Of a stretch of DNA of 64,000 nt, positions 35,936 through 45,307 are shown piece by piece. The DNA is from Halomonas icarae (lineage in GTDB: Bacteria > Pseudomonadota > Gammaproteobacteria > Pseudomonadales > Halomonadaceae), in NCBI RefSeq assembly GCF_009901955.1, contig NZ_WUTS01000001.1:248001-312000 (forward strand), given 5' to 3'. Position 1 is the stretch's first letter, and each line of letters starts with the position of its first letter. A program made the translations under genes and the position numbers. The notes under the pieces were generated by a model. That model was not told the DNA's origin and did no database searches. It saw only the letters and a list, made by a program, of their open reading frames with translations.

Positions 35936-36748
35936 TTAGCGTTCGAGCTCCAGCGTCAGTAGGTGATAGGTGACGGGCAGCCCCTCGGGTTCACGCAGGG
36001 CTTCGAACCGTTGTGAGGCGTGAACAAGGTCGGCCCGGGTCAAATGGCCCCTGGGGCGTGAGGCCTGGGCACCGATGCCCTTGATGGAGGCCATTACCGC
36101 GGTCATGTCGGGATAATGGAATCTTGGCCGACTTACCTCGACCGCGACGCGACGAAAACCCGCCAGGCAGGCGGCCTTGCGATAGTGTTCGGGGCTGCGA
36201 AAGTCGAGCAGGGCGGCGTGACGACCGGGCCGCTTCCAGGCGAAGCCCACTTCGCTCAGGGTCTCGGGGCCGAGGGTGTTGATCAGGGCGCGACCGCCGG
36301 GGCGCAGCGTGCGATACAGCTCGGCCATCACGGCGTCGAGGTCGGGGCACCATTGGAGGGCCAGGTTGGAGAACACCAGCTCCAGGCTGGCATCGGGCAG
36401 TGGTAGTGCGCCGGCATCAGCGCAGACCCAGTGCACCTTGTCGCCTCGCTCTCGTTGGGCGACTTCCAGCATTCCCGGGGCGATATCGAGGCCAATGACG
36501 CGGGCGTCGGGTGCATAATCATCGGCCAGTCGCTGGCTCCAGCTACCCGGGCCGCACCCGAGATCGAGGATTTGCATCGCTCCCCGGGGGAGCCTGGCCC
36601 AGAGAGTTTCGCCCATGTCCTGCTGTGCCGCCGCCAGGCGCTCGTAGTCATCGGCGGCGCGTGAAAAGGCATGGGATACACGCTGTTGCCAGCCGCCGGA
36701 TGCCACCGTGGGAGTCAAGTCTGGTGAATTCATGGCTGGTGAATTCAT
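35936..36748 (-). CDS. bioC: Malonyl-ACP O-methyltransferase BioC
   Basis: This 270-residue SAM methyltransferase masks malonyl-ACP to start pimelate synthesis. It has AFSRAADDYERLAAAQ, the SAM-binding ILDLGCGPGSWSQRL, and NLALQWCPDLDAVM. The start codon overlaps the bioH stop (ATGA). A 15-bp tandem duplication gives two in-frame MNSP starts, five codons apart. Confidence 0.93.
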   Translation of the reverse strand: MNSPAMNSPDLTPTVASGGWQQRVSHAFSRAADDYERLAAAQQDMGETLWARLPRGAMQILDLGCGPGSWSQRLADDYAPDARVIGLDIAPGMLEVAQRERGDKVHWVCADAGALPLPDASLELVFSNLALQWCPDLDAVMAELYRTLRPGGRALINTLGPETLSEVGFAWKRPGRHAALLDFRSPEHYRKAACLAGFRRVAVEVSRPRFHYPDMTAVMASIKGIGAQASRPRGHLTRADLVHASQRFEALREPEGLPVTYHLLTLELER

Positions 36749-36750
36749 GG
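36721..36750. repeat. 15-bp tandem duplication at the bioH/bioC junction
   Basis: CTGGTGAATTCATGG is present twice in a row (36721-36735, 36736-36750), each copy holding one bioC ATG on the minus strand. Only the upstream one overlaps the bioH stop. Confidence 0.95.
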
Positions 36751-37497
36751 CAGCACCTCGAGATTGGCCGCGCTCCTACTCCCAAGGCACTCCCGGGAGA
36801 GTTCAATCAGAGTCGTCACCAGGGTGGCTGGGCGTGACAGCATGGGGCAGTGGCCGGCCCCGTCGATGGTGTGATCGGCATCTTGCCGTCGTGTCGCGGG
36901 CAGCAGTGGGTCGTCGGTTCCAGACAGGAGGCGCATCGGGCAGGGTGGCTCGGCCAGGGGGCGACTGTTGTCAAGCTCGGCAAGCCATTGCAGCCCGGCG
37001 GCAAGGCTAGTCAAATCGGGGGGAGGGCCCTCACCGAGCAGGTCGAGAAGGTGTCGGTATGCGTCCCGGGGAGACGCCTCTCCGCGCAGCATCCAGCGTC
37101 GAAAATGTGCCAGGGTCGCGTTCGGGTCTCGAGCGAAGGCACGGCGGAAGCGGCCAAGCTCCTGCTGTGTCACCCCCTCTGGGTGGCAAAAGCGTGGGCC
37201 CATGCCGATCTGGATCAGCCCCCGGGGCGGGGGAAGCGCAGTCGACGCAAGGCCGAGCAGGGTGGTTGCCAGCATCCCGCCCAGGGACCAGCCAACCCAG
37301 ACGGCGTCTCGGGGGAGGTCGTCGATAAACGCCCCGGCAAGGGCTTCGAGGTCTGCAGGGTGCTCAAGGGCCGGCTGGGCCCCGTAGCCAGGCCAGTCTG
37401 GCGTCTCGATGGTGACCCCAGCCGGCCATATGGGCGCCAGGGGCTGCCAGACTCGCGCATCGATACCCCAGCCGGAAAGTAGCACCAGACGGATCAT
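36745..37497 (-). CDS. bioH: Pimeloyl-ACP methyl ester esterase BioH
   Basis: This 250-residue alpha/beta hydrolase has the nucleophile elbow VGWSLGGML (Ser71), the acid in SGTDDPLLPA and the histidine in GAGHCPMLSRP. It frees pimeloyl-ACP from the methyl ester at the end of the BioC pathway. ATG 37497 overlaps the bioF stop; the longer frame is not needed. Confidence 0.92.
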   Translation of the reverse strand: MIRLVLLSGWGIDARVWQPLAPIWPAGVTIETPDWPGYGAQPALEHPADLEALAGAFIDDLPRDAVWVGWSLGGMLATTLLGLASTALPPPRGLIQIGMGPRFCHPEGVTQQELGRFRRAFARDPNATLAHFRRWMLRGEASPRDAYRHLLDLLGEGPPPDLTSLAAGLQWLAELDNSRPLAEPPCPMRLLSGTDDPLLPATRRQDADHTIDGAGHCPMLSRPATLVTTLIELSRECLGSRSAANLEVLP

Positions 37498-38669
37498 GCC
37501 AGGGGCTCCCCATTGGCCATGAGGCTCCTCTCCTGGCATTCGGCCAGGGCATCGATCAGGGCGTCTATATCATCGTCGGCATGGGCGGCGGAGAGGGTAA
37601 TACGCAACCGAGCCTTCCCGCGTGGCACGGTCGGCTCGCGAATGGCGCCGACATTGATGCCACGCTCGGCGAGCCGTGTGGCCCAGGCCATGGTCGTTGT
37701 GTTGTCGCCGAGCACGATTGGCTGAATCGGTGTGGCGCTGGCCATCAGCGGTAGCCCGAGCTCGCTTGCTGCCGCGCGGAAGCGGGCAATCAGGGCATGC
37801 AGACGCGCGCGCCGCTCCGGCTCTTCAGCAAGGATATCCAGGGCTGCCAGGGTGGCGGCTGCCACCCCGGGTGGTTGAGCCGTTGTGTAGATGTAGGGGC
37901 GCGCGAATTGGATCAGATGCTCGATCAGTGCCTCGCTCCCCGCGACGAAGGCCCCGGCGGTGCCAAGCCCCTTGCCCAGGGTGCCGACCAGCACGGCTAC
38001 CTCATCGACGCCGTAGTTGCGGCCCACGCAGCCGTCGCCTCGCTCGCCCAGCACGCCCATGCCGTGGGCATCGTCGATCATCAGCCAGGCAGCGTGACGA
38101 CGAGCGGTGGCCGCCAGGCCGGGAATATCGGCCACGTCGCCATCCATGCTGAAGACACCGTCGCTCACCACCAGCCTGGGGTGGTCTGCCGGGCTGCGCG
38201 CCAGTAGTCGCTCGAGGTCGGAGAGGTCGGCATGGTGGAAACGACGCGAACAGGCGCCGGCCAGCCTGGCGCCATCCAGCAGTGAGGCGTGGTTGAGGCG
38301 GTCCTGAAAGACCCGGGTATGCGGGTCACAGAGCGCCTGAATCACACCCAGGTTGGCCATGTAGCCGGTGGAAAAGAGCAGCGCTCGGGAGCGGCCGGTG
38401 AGCTCGGCGATACGACTCTCCAGGGTCTCGTGAACCGCCAGGTGGCCGTTGACCATGTGCGAGGCTCGGGCCCCGCCTCCGTAATGCCGTGCTCCCTCGG
38501 CCATGGCCTCGGCCAGGCGCGGGTCCCGAGAGAGGCCCAGGTAGTCATTGCCGGCAAAGTCACGCAGCCGGCTCGCCGGCTGACGTGTCGCGCGGTGTCG
38601 CCACAGACCGCTAAAGCGGCACGCGCGGGCGCGTTCGGAAAGACGGCTTGGCCAGTCGTGCTGGGTCAT
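37494..38669 (-). CDS. bioF: 8-amino-7-oxononanoate synthase BioF
   Basis: This 391-residue alpha-oxoamine synthase condenses pimeloyl-ACP with alanine. [43 protein letters not shown] and the PLP lysine in [14 protein letters not shown] are all present. It overlaps bioB by ATGA at its start and bioH at its end. Confidence 0.95.
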   Translation of the reverse strand: MTQHDWPSRLSERARACRFSGLWRHRATRQPASRLRDFAGNDYLGLSRDPRLAEAMAEGARHYGGGARASHMVNGHLAVHETLESRIAELTGRSRALLFSTGYMANLGVIQALCDPHTRVFQDRLNHASLLDGARLAGACSRRFHHADLSDLERLLARSPADHPRLVVSDGVFSMDGDVADIPGLAATARRHAAWLMIDDAHGMGVLGERGDGCVGRNYGVDEVAVLVGTLGKGLGTAGAFVAGSEALIEHLIQFARPYIYTTAQPPGVAAATLAALDILAEEPERRARLHALIARFRAAASELGLPLMASATPIQPIVLGDNTTTMAWATRLAERGINVGAIREPTVPRGKARLRITLSAAHADDDIDALIDALAECQERSLMANGEPLA

Positions 38670-39790
38670 GGCTCAACGCTTGTCGCATCATAGGCCAGTT
38701 CGCCGACCCGAGCGGCGGCCTGCTGTGCCGACTGCTGGACAAGGTCGGCTTCAACGCTTGCCTGGATCCAGTCGTCGTCGGCGCAGGTTTCCCTGCGCTC
38801 CGGATGCAGGCCGAGCCGGGAGAACAGCGCCCTGTCGCGCTCCGCCTGGGGATTGGCGGTGGTCAGAAGTCGGTCCCCATAGAAGATGGAGTTGGCGCCG
38901 GCCAGGAAGGCCAGGGCCTGGGTCGAATCATCCATCTGCTCGCGTCCGGCGGAGAGACGCACATGGCTCTGCGGCATCAGAATGCGCGCCACGGCGATGG
39001 CTCGAATGAACTCGATGGGGTCGAGATCCTCGACATCTTCCAGAGGGGTGCCGGGGACCTTGATCAGCATATTGATTGGCACCGACTCCGGATGCGGCTC
39101 AAGGCGTACCAGCTGCTGGAGCAGGGCGGCTCGGTCGCGGGGAGCCTCACCCATGCCCAGAATCCCCCCCGAGCAGACCTTCATGCCTGCCTCACGGACC
39201 TGGGCGAGCGTATCCAGACGCTCTGCATAGGTTCGCGTGGTGATGATCTCCCCGTAGTAGTCGGGAGAGGTATCGAGGTTATGGTTGTAGTAGTCGAGCC
39301 CTGCACGGGCGAGCCGCGCGGCCTGGTCGCCATCGATCATTCCCAGGGTCATGCAGGTCTCGAGCCCCAGCGCCTTGACCCGGCGGACCATCTCCAGCAC
39401 CACCTCGAGATCCTTGTCACGCGGGCTCTTCCAGGCCGCCCCCATGCAGAAGCGACTGGCCCCGGCGGCCTTTGCCGCCTGGGCCTCCTCCACGACCCTC
39501 TCGATCTCCAACAGCTTCTCCTTGCCAAGGCCGGTGTTGTAATGGCCGGACTGGGGGCAGTACTTGCAGTCCTCGGGGCAGGCGCCGGTCTTGATCGAGA
39601 GCAGGGTGGAGACCTGAACGGCGTTGGGGTCGAAGTGGGCGCGATGCACCTGCTGGGCACGATAGAGCAGGTCATTGAAGGGCAGTGCGAACAGCGCCTC
39701 GATCTCATCGAGACGCCAGTCGTGGCGCATCTCGGCCGGTGCGGCTAGGGTCTGGGAATCGGCTGTACAGGCTTGCGACGCTTGAGACAT
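38666..39790 (-). CDS. bioB: Biotin synthase BioB
   Basis: This 374-residue radical SAM enzyme inserts sulfur into dethiobiotin. The iron-sulfur cysteines are Cys71, Cys75 and Cys78 in [14 protein letters not shown], followed by [13 protein letters not shown] and [16 protein letters not shown]. It is the first gene of the operon. Two BirA-like palindromes lie just upstream, between it and comF. Confidence 0.97.
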   Translation of the reverse strand: MSQASQACTADSQTLAAPAEMRHDWRLDEIEALFALPFNDLLYRAQQVHRAHFDPNAVQVSTLLSIKTGACPEDCKYCPQSGHYNTGLGKEKLLEIERVVEEAQAAKAAGASRFCMGAAWKSPRDKDLEVVLEMVRRVKALGLETCMTLGMIDGDQAARLARAGLDYYNHNLDTSPDYYGEIITTRTYAERLDTLAQVREAGMKVCSGGILGMGEAPRDRAALLQQLVRLEPHPESVPINMLIKVPGTPLEDVEDLDPIEFIRAIAVARILMPQSHVRLSAGREQMDDSTQALAFLAGANSIFYGDRLLTTANPQAERDRALFSRLGLHPERRETCADDDWIQASVEADLVQQSAQQAAARVGELAYDATSVEP

Positions 39791-39807
39791 GGGGGGAGAC
39801 GCCTATG

Positions 39808-39836
39808 GTCAACTTGGTTCGTAGAGAAAAGTTGAC
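39808..39836. promoter_or_regulatory. BirA-like operator, bioB-proximal copy
   Basis: GTCAACTT and AAGTTGAC are perfect 8-bp arms with a 13-bp spacer. GTCAAC and GTTGAC are 17 bases apart, within the spacing known for BirA sites. Confidence 0.6.
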
Positions 39837-39862
39837 GAACAGCTTACGGGCCGGGTTCGAGA

Positions 39863-39892
39863 TGTCAACCAGAATAAAACTTATGGTTGACA
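39863..39892. promoter_or_regulatory. BirA-like operator and bioB promoter element
   Basis: TGTCAACC-N14-GGTTGACA matches the TTGTAAACC-N14/15-GGTTTACAA pattern of proteobacterial BirA operators with one change per arm. Its left arm reads TTGACA on the minus strand, a consensus -35 box for bioB, with a weak TAAGCT at a 16-base spacing. Confidence 0.65.
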
Positions 39893-40593
39893 GAGCCCTG
39901 CGCCGCGCCCTGCCTGGCCGCTGTGCCTTCTGCCTGGCCCCAACTCTCGATGATCGCCCCTGGTGTCGCGACTGCTTCGAGACACTGCCCTGGAACCTGG
40001 CCGCCTGTCCTGTCTGCGCCGAGCCGCAGCCGGTGGCAAGTCAGGGGCGCCGGTGTGGTACTTGCCTGCGACGCGCTCCTGCCTTCGTGCGTGCTCGGGT
40101 ACCACTGCGCTATAGCGAGGAGGTGGTCTGGCTGGTGCGGCGCTTCAAGTTTCGGGCCTCGCCGAGGGCAGGGATGGTGCTGCTGGCGTTGCTGGAGGCG
40201 TCGCTCACCGAGGAGGCGCGGGCCTGGCCCCAGGCACTGGTACCAGTGCCGCTGCATGCCAGCCGTGCCCGTGACCGAGGTTTCGATCAGGCTGAATGGC
40301 TGGCGAAGCGCCTGGCCCTGCGACTGAGGGTACCGTTGCATCATGGCACTCGTCTGCGTGATACGCCCAGTCAGCGTGGACTCGATCGCCAACAGCGCCG
40401 GACCAACCTGCGGCGCGGATTTAGCGTGGTGGAGCCTCTGCCATCTCGAGTGGTGTTGCTCGACGATGTCATGACCACCGGGGCGACCCTGGAGGCGCTG
40501 GCCCTGGCCTGCCTGGCCGCCGGGGCCGAGGAGGTCGAGGCCTGGGCGATAGCCCGCACGCCGCTGGGGGGAAACATGAGTCAGGCCTGGTAG
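39883..40593 (+). CDS. comF: ComF-family phosphoribosyltransferase-like protein
   Basis: This 236-residue ComF protein has an N-terminal zinc ribbon (CAFCLAP, CRDCFETLPWNLAACPVC, CGTCLRR) followed by a PRPP-binding domain with LVPVPLHASRARDRGFDQAEWLA and VVLLDDVMTTGATLEALA. It is linked to DNA uptake in competent bacteria and to membrane stress in others. No start has a good ribosome binding site; 39883 is the shortest reasonable one, and 39862 or 39805 would place the bio operators within the gene. Confidence 0.88.
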   Translation: MVDRALRRALPGRCAFCLAPTLDDRPWCRDCFETLPWNLAACPVCAEPQPVASQGRRCGTCLRRAPAFVRARVPLRYSEEVVWLVRRFKFRASPRAGMVLLALLEASLTEEARAWPQALVPVPLHASRARDRGFDQAEWLAKRLALRLRVPLHHGTRLRDTPSQRGLDRQQRRTNLRRGFSVVEPLPSRVVLLDDVMTTGATLEALALACLAAGAEEVEAWAIARTPLGGNMSQAW

Positions 40594-40619
40594 AGTAGGG
40601 GTTTTCTGGAGGATGGACC

Positions 40620-41606
40620 ATGGACGCCGATCATCACCCCTTCTCCACGCTGTCGCCGGCTCGGGTCGTGGCGGCCATCGAGTCGCTGGGGTTCTGGCTG
40701 CCCGGTGAGCCCTTTGCGCTGAACAGCTACGAGAACCGAGTCTACCTGGTTCATGATGACGAGCGTCGTCGCTGGGTGGCGAAGTTCTATCGACCAGAGC
40801 GCTGGAGCGACGCGTGCATTCAGGAAGAGCACGACTTCCTCGCCGAACTCGCGTCAGCAGGCGTGGCGGTGGCCGCACCGTGGCGTGATGAGGATGGCCG
40901 CAGCCTGCTGCATGCCGAAGGGTTTCGCTTTGCGCTCTTTCCACAGCACCCCGGCCAGGCCCCGGAGCTGGAGAATCCCGACCATCTGTTTGCCCTGGGC
41001 GAGCTGATCGGCAGCGTGCATTCCGTGGGGGAGCGTGCCTCCTTCAGGCAGCGAGGTGTGTTGGACCTGGACGCGATGGTGATCGATGCCCGCCAGCGGG
41101 TGCTCGCCGGGCCATGGCTGGACCGTCGTCAGCGACAGGCCTACGAGCGGGTCTCGTCGGCACTGCACGAGACGCTGGCGGCGTATCGCTGGAGTCCGGA
41201 GCAGCAGATCCGGGTCCACGGTGACTGCCACATCGGCAATATCCTGGGCCGCGACGACCACTTCGCGCTGGTGGACTTCGACGACTGCCTGATGGCCCCG
41301 GCAGTGCAGGACCTGTGGATGCTGATCACCGCACAGTCGCCCGAAGAGCGGCATATGCAGCTCTCGGAAGTGATCGAAGGCTATGAGCAGCGGCGTGAGT
41401 TCGACCGCCGTGAACTGGCCCTGACCGAGCCATTACGGACCCTGCGGCTGATGCGCTACAGCGCCTGGCTGGTGTCACGCTGGGAAGATCCGGCCTTTCC
41501 GGCCGCTTTCCCCTGGGTGGCCGATAACGGCTACTGGGAGTCGCATATCAGAACGCTGGAGCAGCAGCGCCTGGCGCTGGATGGCGCGCCGCGCTGGCTG
41601 GCATGA
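40620..41606 (+). CDS. srkA: Stress response kinase A (YihE/RdoA family)
   Basis: The 328-residue protein has the eukaryotic-like kinase fold of the choline kinase branch: RVYLVHDDERRRWVAKFYRPERW (ATP lysine) at about residues 39-61, the catalytic VHGDCHIGNIL loop and the metal-binding LVDFDDCL. SrkA counters programmed cell death under stress in E. coli. It follows comF by 26 bp, with GGAGGATGGACC upstream, so it is probably cotranscribed. Confidence 0.93.
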   Translation: MDADHHPFSTLSPARVVAAIESLGFWLPGEPFALNSYENRVYLVHDDERRRWVAKFYRPERWSDACIQEEHDFLAELASAGVAVAAPWRDEDGRSLLHAEGFRFALFPQHPGQAPELENPDHLFALGELIGSVHSVGERASFRQRGVLDLDAMVIDARQRVLAGPWLDRRQRQAYERVSSALHETLAAYRWSPEQQIRVHGDCHIGNILGRDDHFALVDFDDCLMAPAVQDLWMLITAQSPEERHMQLSEVIEGYEQRREFDRRELALTEPLRTLRLMRYSAWLVSRWEDPAFPAAFPWVADNGYWESHIRTLEQQRLALDGAPRWLA

Positions 41607-41607
41607 G

Positions 41608-41637
41608 GGGCCTGGGCATGTCGAAGCGACCAGGCCC
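41608..41637. terminator. Hairpin after srkA
   Basis: GGGCCTGG and CCAGGCCC pair across 14 bases between converging genes. No T run is present. Confidence 0.35.
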
Positions 41638-41750
41638 TGGGCGATGCAGGCACGGTGTAGCATGCGGCGCAGGATGGCCCGTACCTTGAATGCGAGGTTG
41701 GCCAGTTCGGGGGAGTACCGCTAGAGGGTAGCGTGGGCCACGAAACGGCC

Positions 41751-42293
41751 TTATGAGTCGCCGGGATCGGGCTGATCGCCGGGAACCGGATTGGCGACAC
41801 CGCTGCCTTCGGCCTGACGTCGCTCGATGTTGATCTGTTCCGACGGGTTCTCCTGCTCTTCGATGGCCAGGTCGCTGGCGAGCTGGAGCTCGAAGCCGTG
41901 CTCCGGAGAGAGCTCACAGAGACCATCCTGACAGGCGTCGATGCCGAACTTGCCGTCGCTGCCGAAGGCTGCCGCGGAGATCTCGCCACTGTAGATATGG
42001 CTGTCGCTGCCTTCGGTATCGATGCAGGTGACGCTGGAGGTGGTAAGGCGAATGCGCCCGCCATCGAGCTGCGCGTTGCCAACCATCACACAGTAGTCAG
42101 GTACCTGATGGCTACCGGCACCATTGGCAACCGGGCGCATCAGGATGTCGTCCCGGCGCGGAGTGTCGGCGTCGAGCTTCAATGATTCGACAACCTGCAC
42201 TTCGAGACTCGCATCGGCAGGAAGCTCCAGGGTGTCGGCAAAGGCCAGGGTGGGGGCCAGCAGCAGGCCCAGTAACAGGGAAGTCTTGGTCAT
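41751..42293 (-). CDS. Small exported protein of unknown function
   Basis: This 180-residue protein has a signal peptide (MTKTSLLLGLLLAPTLAFA, about 1-19), then a soluble acidic domain with four cysteines (DYCVMVG, SSVTCID, DACQDGLCEL) that could form disulfides, and a proline-rich tail (NPVPGDQPDPGDS). A GTG at 42320 is also open, but ATG 42293 gives a normal signal peptide. It stands alone. I do not recognise the family. Confidence 0.7.
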   Translation of the reverse strand: MTKTSLLLGLLLAPTLAFADTLELPADASLEVQVVESLKLDADTPRRDDILMRPVANGAGSHQVPDYCVMVGNAQLDGGRIRLTTSSVTCIDTEGSDSHIYSGEISAAAFGSDGKFGIDACQDGLCELSPEHGFELQLASDLAIEEQENPSEQINIERRQAEGSGVANPVPGDQPDPGDS

Positions 42294-42430
42294 GTCGGGC
42301 TCTCGCGGAAAGGTCTGCACAGCATGAAAGCTTGCATACTATCACAGACTGATGCATCCACTCAGTGACCTTGTCGGGGTGCGGCAGCATGTCGCGAGTC
42401 GAGCAGAGGAGGATGAACCCAAAAAAGTAG

Positions 42431-42506
42431 GGTGGGCGTGGCATGGAGTCGGTTGGGTGTGGTGAGGAGCCGGTTGGGCGTGGCGAGGAGTCGGTTGGGT
42501 GTGGCG
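42431..42506. repeat. 21-bp minisatellite upstream of folE
   Basis: Three units of AGGAGTCGGTTGGGTGTGGCG type (42444-42464, 42465-42485, 42486-42506), differing by one to three bases, follow a partial unit. The minus strand would read ATPNRLL repeats, but no gene signals accompany it. The rest of the 363-bp gap before folE holds only a promoter. Confidence 0.85.
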
Positions 42507-42581
42507 AGAAAAGGAAAGTGCCGGCGAAGTGCCGAACCTGGAGGGCGGGCTGATAGACTATAGGCTTGGAATGTTAGAATC

Positions 42582-42610
42582 TTGTACACTTTGAAGATTC
42601 TGTATATATA
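42582..42610 (+). promoter_or_regulatory. Probable folE promoter
   Basis: TTGTAC (42582-42587) and TATATA (42605-42610) are separated by 17 bases in an AT-rich stretch, 47 bases before the folE start. Confidence 0.55.
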
Positions 42611-42656
42611 CTGCACATGAATTGCGGCAACCAGCGACGACTTGACGGAGCCCCCC

Positions 42657-43214
42657 ATGACAGAAGAGCTCGCCAACCACTATCGGCAGATTATCCTTGC
42701 GCTAGGCGAGGACCCCGAACGGGAAGGGCTGCGTGATACGCCAAAGCGGGCCGCCAAGGCCATGCAGTTTCTCAACCACGGCTATCTCCAGTCGCTGGAG
42801 GAGATCGTCAATGGCGCGGTCTTCGAGTCGGAAACCGACGAGATGGTGCTGGTCAAGGACATCGAGCTCTACTCCATGTGCGAGCACCACCTGCTGCCCT
42901 TTATCGGCAAGTGCCATATCGCCTATCTGCCCAATGGCAAGGTGCTGGGCCTCTCCAAGTTTGCGCGTATCGTCGACATGTTTGCTAGGCGCATGCAGAT
43001 CCAGGAGAGCCTCACCCGGCAGATCGCCGAGGCCGTGCAGGAAGTAACCGGCGCCCGGGGCGTGGCGGTGGTAGTCGAGGCCCGCCACCTGTGCATGATG
43101 ATGCGTGGCGTCGAGAAGCAGAACTCCAGCATGACCTCTTCGGTGATGCTCGGTGGCTTTCGAGAGAATCAGGCGACCCGCCAGGAGTTTCTGACCCTGA
43201 TCAACGGGCGCTGA
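42657..43214 (+). CDS. folE: GTP cyclohydrolase I FolE
   Basis: This 185-residue enzyme converts GTP to dihydroneopterin triphosphate. Zinc and catalytic residues are seen in [18 protein letters not shown] and [18 protein letters not shown], and [17 protein letters not shown] is conserved. ATG 42657 with GGAG ten bases upstream is preferred to the upstream alternative 42642. It is followed by folX, 61 bp on, suggesting tetrahydromonapterin synthesis. Confidence 0.96.
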   Translation: MTEELANHYRQIILALGEDPEREGLRDTPKRAAKAMQFLNHGYLQSLEEIVNGAVFESETDEMVLVKDIELYSMCEHHLLPFIGKCHIAYLPNGKVLGLSKFARIVDMFARRMQIQESLTRQIAEAVQEVTGARGVAVVVEARHLCMMMRGVEKQNSSMTSSVMLGGFRENQATRQEFLTLINGR

Positions 43215-43275
43215 ATCGATCCAGGCGCACGACACGGACGTAATTCACAGGTGCACTTATTGAGGAGAGTCGGCC

Positions 43276-43677
43276 ATGCCGCTGCACGCCATCGATGACC
43301 AGCACTTCGATCACGGTCTGGCGACCATTCGCATCAAGAACCTTCGCCTGCGCACGCATATCGGCATCAAGGAGGAGGAGATTGCCAACCGCCAGGATGT
43401 GGTGATCAATGCGGTAATTCGCTATCGCGCCGACAAGGCAGTGGCGTTCAACCATATCGAGCAGGCGTTGAACTACCGCACCATCACCAAGCAGGTGATT
43501 GCCCACGTCGAGGAGAACCGCTTCCTGCTGCTCGAGCGCATGACCCGCGAGGTACTCGACCTGATCATGTCTCACGAACAGGTGCTGACGGCCCAGGTCG
43601 AGATCGACAAGCCCCATGCCCTGCGTTTCGCCGACTCGGTTTCCATCACCCTGTCCGAGAGCCGCAAGCCGCGTTGA
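43276..43677 (+). CDS. folX: Dihydroneopterin triphosphate 2'-epimerase FolX
   Basis: The 133-residue protein of the FolB/FolX tunnelling fold has [31 protein letters not shown] and [15 protein letters not shown], much closer to E. coli FolX than to FolB. It epimerises dihydroneopterin triphosphate to the monapterin form. GAGGAGAGTCGGCC lies upstream. A terminator follows. Confidence 0.92.
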   Translation: MPLHAIDDQHFDHGLATIRIKNLRLRTHIGIKEEEIANRQDVVINAVIRYRADKAVAFNHIEQALNYRTITKQVIAHVEENRFLLLERMTREVLDLIMSHEQVLTAQVEIDKPHALRFADSVSITLSESRKPR

Positions 43678-43698
43678 TCTTACCGTGGGAATAAGGTG

Positions 43699-43727
43699 GC
43701 CCCGTCACTTGGAGTGTCGGGGCTTTT
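43699..43727 (+). terminator. Rho-independent terminator after folX
   Basis: GCCCCG-T-CACT and AGTG-T-CGGGGC form a long stem with one T-T mismatch and a three-base loop, followed by TTTT. Confidence 0.88.
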
Positions 43728-43780
43728 GCGCTTAGCATGAGGGCAAACTGGTCAAAGCCGCAATGCGGCGGGAGAACGAC

Positions 43781-45238
43781 ATGGAAGCCCTCAAGGAAAC
43801 GCAGCTCTACTGCCCCTTCGCCTATATCGATGGCAGCTGGGTGGCCGCCGACAGCGGCGAGCAGATTCAGGTGATCAACCCGGCCAACGGCGAGGCCGTA
43901 GGCGATGTCCCGCGCCTTGGGCGTGCCGAGACCGAGCGGGCCATCGAAGCCGCCAACGTTGCACTGCCGGCCTGGAAGGCACTGAGTGCCCTGGAACGCG
44001 CCGATATCCTGATGAAGTGGCATGACCTGATGCTCGAGCATCAGGATGATCTTGCAATGATCATGACTCATGAGCAGGGCAAGCCACTCAAGGAGGCCGC
44101 CGGGGAGATCGCCTATGCGGCCAGCTTCCTGCGCTGGTTCGCCGAGGAGGCTCGGCGCATCTACGGCGAGACCATTCCGCCTGCCAAGGCCAATCAGCGT
44201 ATCGTGGTGACCAAGCAACCCGTCGGTGTGGTGGGCGCCATCACCCCCTGGAACTTCCCGGCGGCCATGATTACCCGCAAGGCAGGCGCGGCGTTGGCTG
44301 CGGGCTGCACCATCGTCTGCAAGCCCGCCAGCCAGACCCCATTCTCGGCCACCGCGCTGGCGCTGCTGGCCGAGCGCGCCGGCGTGCCACGGGGGGTGTT
44401 CAATGTGGTGCCGGGGCGGGCGTCGGAAATTGCCGCGGCCATGACCGAGTCGCCGTTGGTGCGCAAGATTACGTTCACCGGTTCGACCGAGGTGGGGCGC
44501 GAGCTGATGGCCAGCGCCGCGCGGCATATCCAGAAGATTTCCCTGGAACTGGGCGGCAATGCGCCCTTTATCGTCTTCGAGGATGCCGACCTGGACGCCG
44601 CGGTCGAAGGCGCCATGGCGGCCAAGTTCCGCAATGCCGGCCAGACCTGCGTCTGTACCAACCGATTCCTGGTGCAGTCCAGCGTCGTCAATGCCTTCTG
44701 CGAAAAGCTTGCCGTGGCCATGAACAGCGAGCTCAGGGTTGGTGATGGCACCGAACCGGACGTCAATATCGGTCCGCTGATCGACGACAAGGCGGTGGCG
44801 AAGGTCAGCGAGCATGTCCAGGACGCCGTGGACAAGGGGGCAGAGCTGCTGCTGGGGGGGCACCCACACCCGCTGGGAGGCAACTTCTTCACGCCAACTC
44901 TGATCAGCTTCGCCACCGAACAGATGCAGGTGGCCCGTGAGGAGACCTTTGGTCCGCTGGCGGCGGTATTCCCCTTCGATGACGAGGAGAGTGCCGTGGA
45001 GATGGCCAATGACACCGAGTACGGCCTCGCCGCCTACTTCTACTCCCGCGATCTGGGCCGCGTATGGCGTGTCGCCGACGCCCTGGAGTACGGCATGGTA
45101 GGGATCAATACCGGGCTGATCTCCAACGCCGCCGCGCCCTTCGGTGGTGTCAAGGAGTCTGGACTCGGTCGCGAGGGCGGCCACCAGGGGCTGGACGAGT
45201 TCCTGGAGACCAAGTACCTCTGCATCGACCTGGGGTAG
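43781..45238 (+). CDS. gabD: Succinate-semialdehyde dehydrogenase GabD
   Basis: This 485-residue aldehyde dehydrogenase has TPWNFPAAMITRK, the Rossmann FTGSTEVGRELM, catalytic glutamate in LELGGNAPFIVF and catalytic cysteine in NAGQTCVCTNR. YGLAAYFYSRDLGR and the end GGVKESGLGREGG are typical of NADP-dependent GabD. ATG 43781 follows GGCGGGAGAACGAC. No gabT is next to it, so other aldehydes remain possible. Confidence 0.9.
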   Translation: MEALKETQLYCPFAYIDGSWVAADSGEQIQVINPANGEAVGDVPRLGRAETERAIEAANVALPAWKALSALERADILMKWHDLMLEHQDDLAMIMTHEQGKPLKEAAGEIAYAASFLRWFAEEARRIYGETIPPAKANQRIVVTKQPVGVVGAITPWNFPAAMITRKAGAALAAGCTIVCKPASQTPFSATALALLAERAGVPRGVFNVVPGRASEIAAAMTESPLVRKITFTGSTEVGRELMASAARHIQKISLELGGNAPFIVFEDADLDAAVEGAMAAKFRNAGQTCVCTNRFLVQSSVVNAFCEKLAVAMNSELRVGDGTEPDVNIGPLIDDKAVAKVSEHVQDAVDKGAELLLGGHPHPLGGNFFTPTLISFATEQMQVAREETFGPLAAVFPFDDEESAVEMANDTEYGLAAYFYSRDLGRVWRVADALEYGMVGINTGLISNAAAPFGGVKESGLGREGGHQGLDEFLETKYLCIDLG

Positions 45239-45255
45239 TAGGGACGAGGTTCGAA

Positions 45256-45280
45256 GGGCGAGGTTCGAGAGATCTCGCCC
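45256..45280. terminator. Hairpin between gabD and purH with CGCCCCT repeats
   Basis: GGGCGAG and CTCGCCC can pair between the converging genes, followed by several CGCCCCT repeats up to 45298. No T run is present. Confidence 0.4.
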
Positions 45281-45307
45281 CTCGCCCCTCGCCCCTCGCT
45301 TCAGGCG

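Noticed and set aside
42601..42610. TGTATATATA before folE considered as a fourth HutC box
   Set aside because: It differs from TGTATATACA at a palindrome-defining base and is better explained as a -10 region.
42362..42676. Minus-strand frame encoding ATPNRLL peptide repeats
   Set aside because: It is the translation of the 21-bp minisatellite; no ribosome binding site and no conservation signal, and it overlaps the folE promoter.
43646..45184. 512-codon minus-strand frame opposite gabD
   Set aside because: It is an antisense shadow of a clearly conserved aldehyde dehydrogenase, with no recognisable domain.
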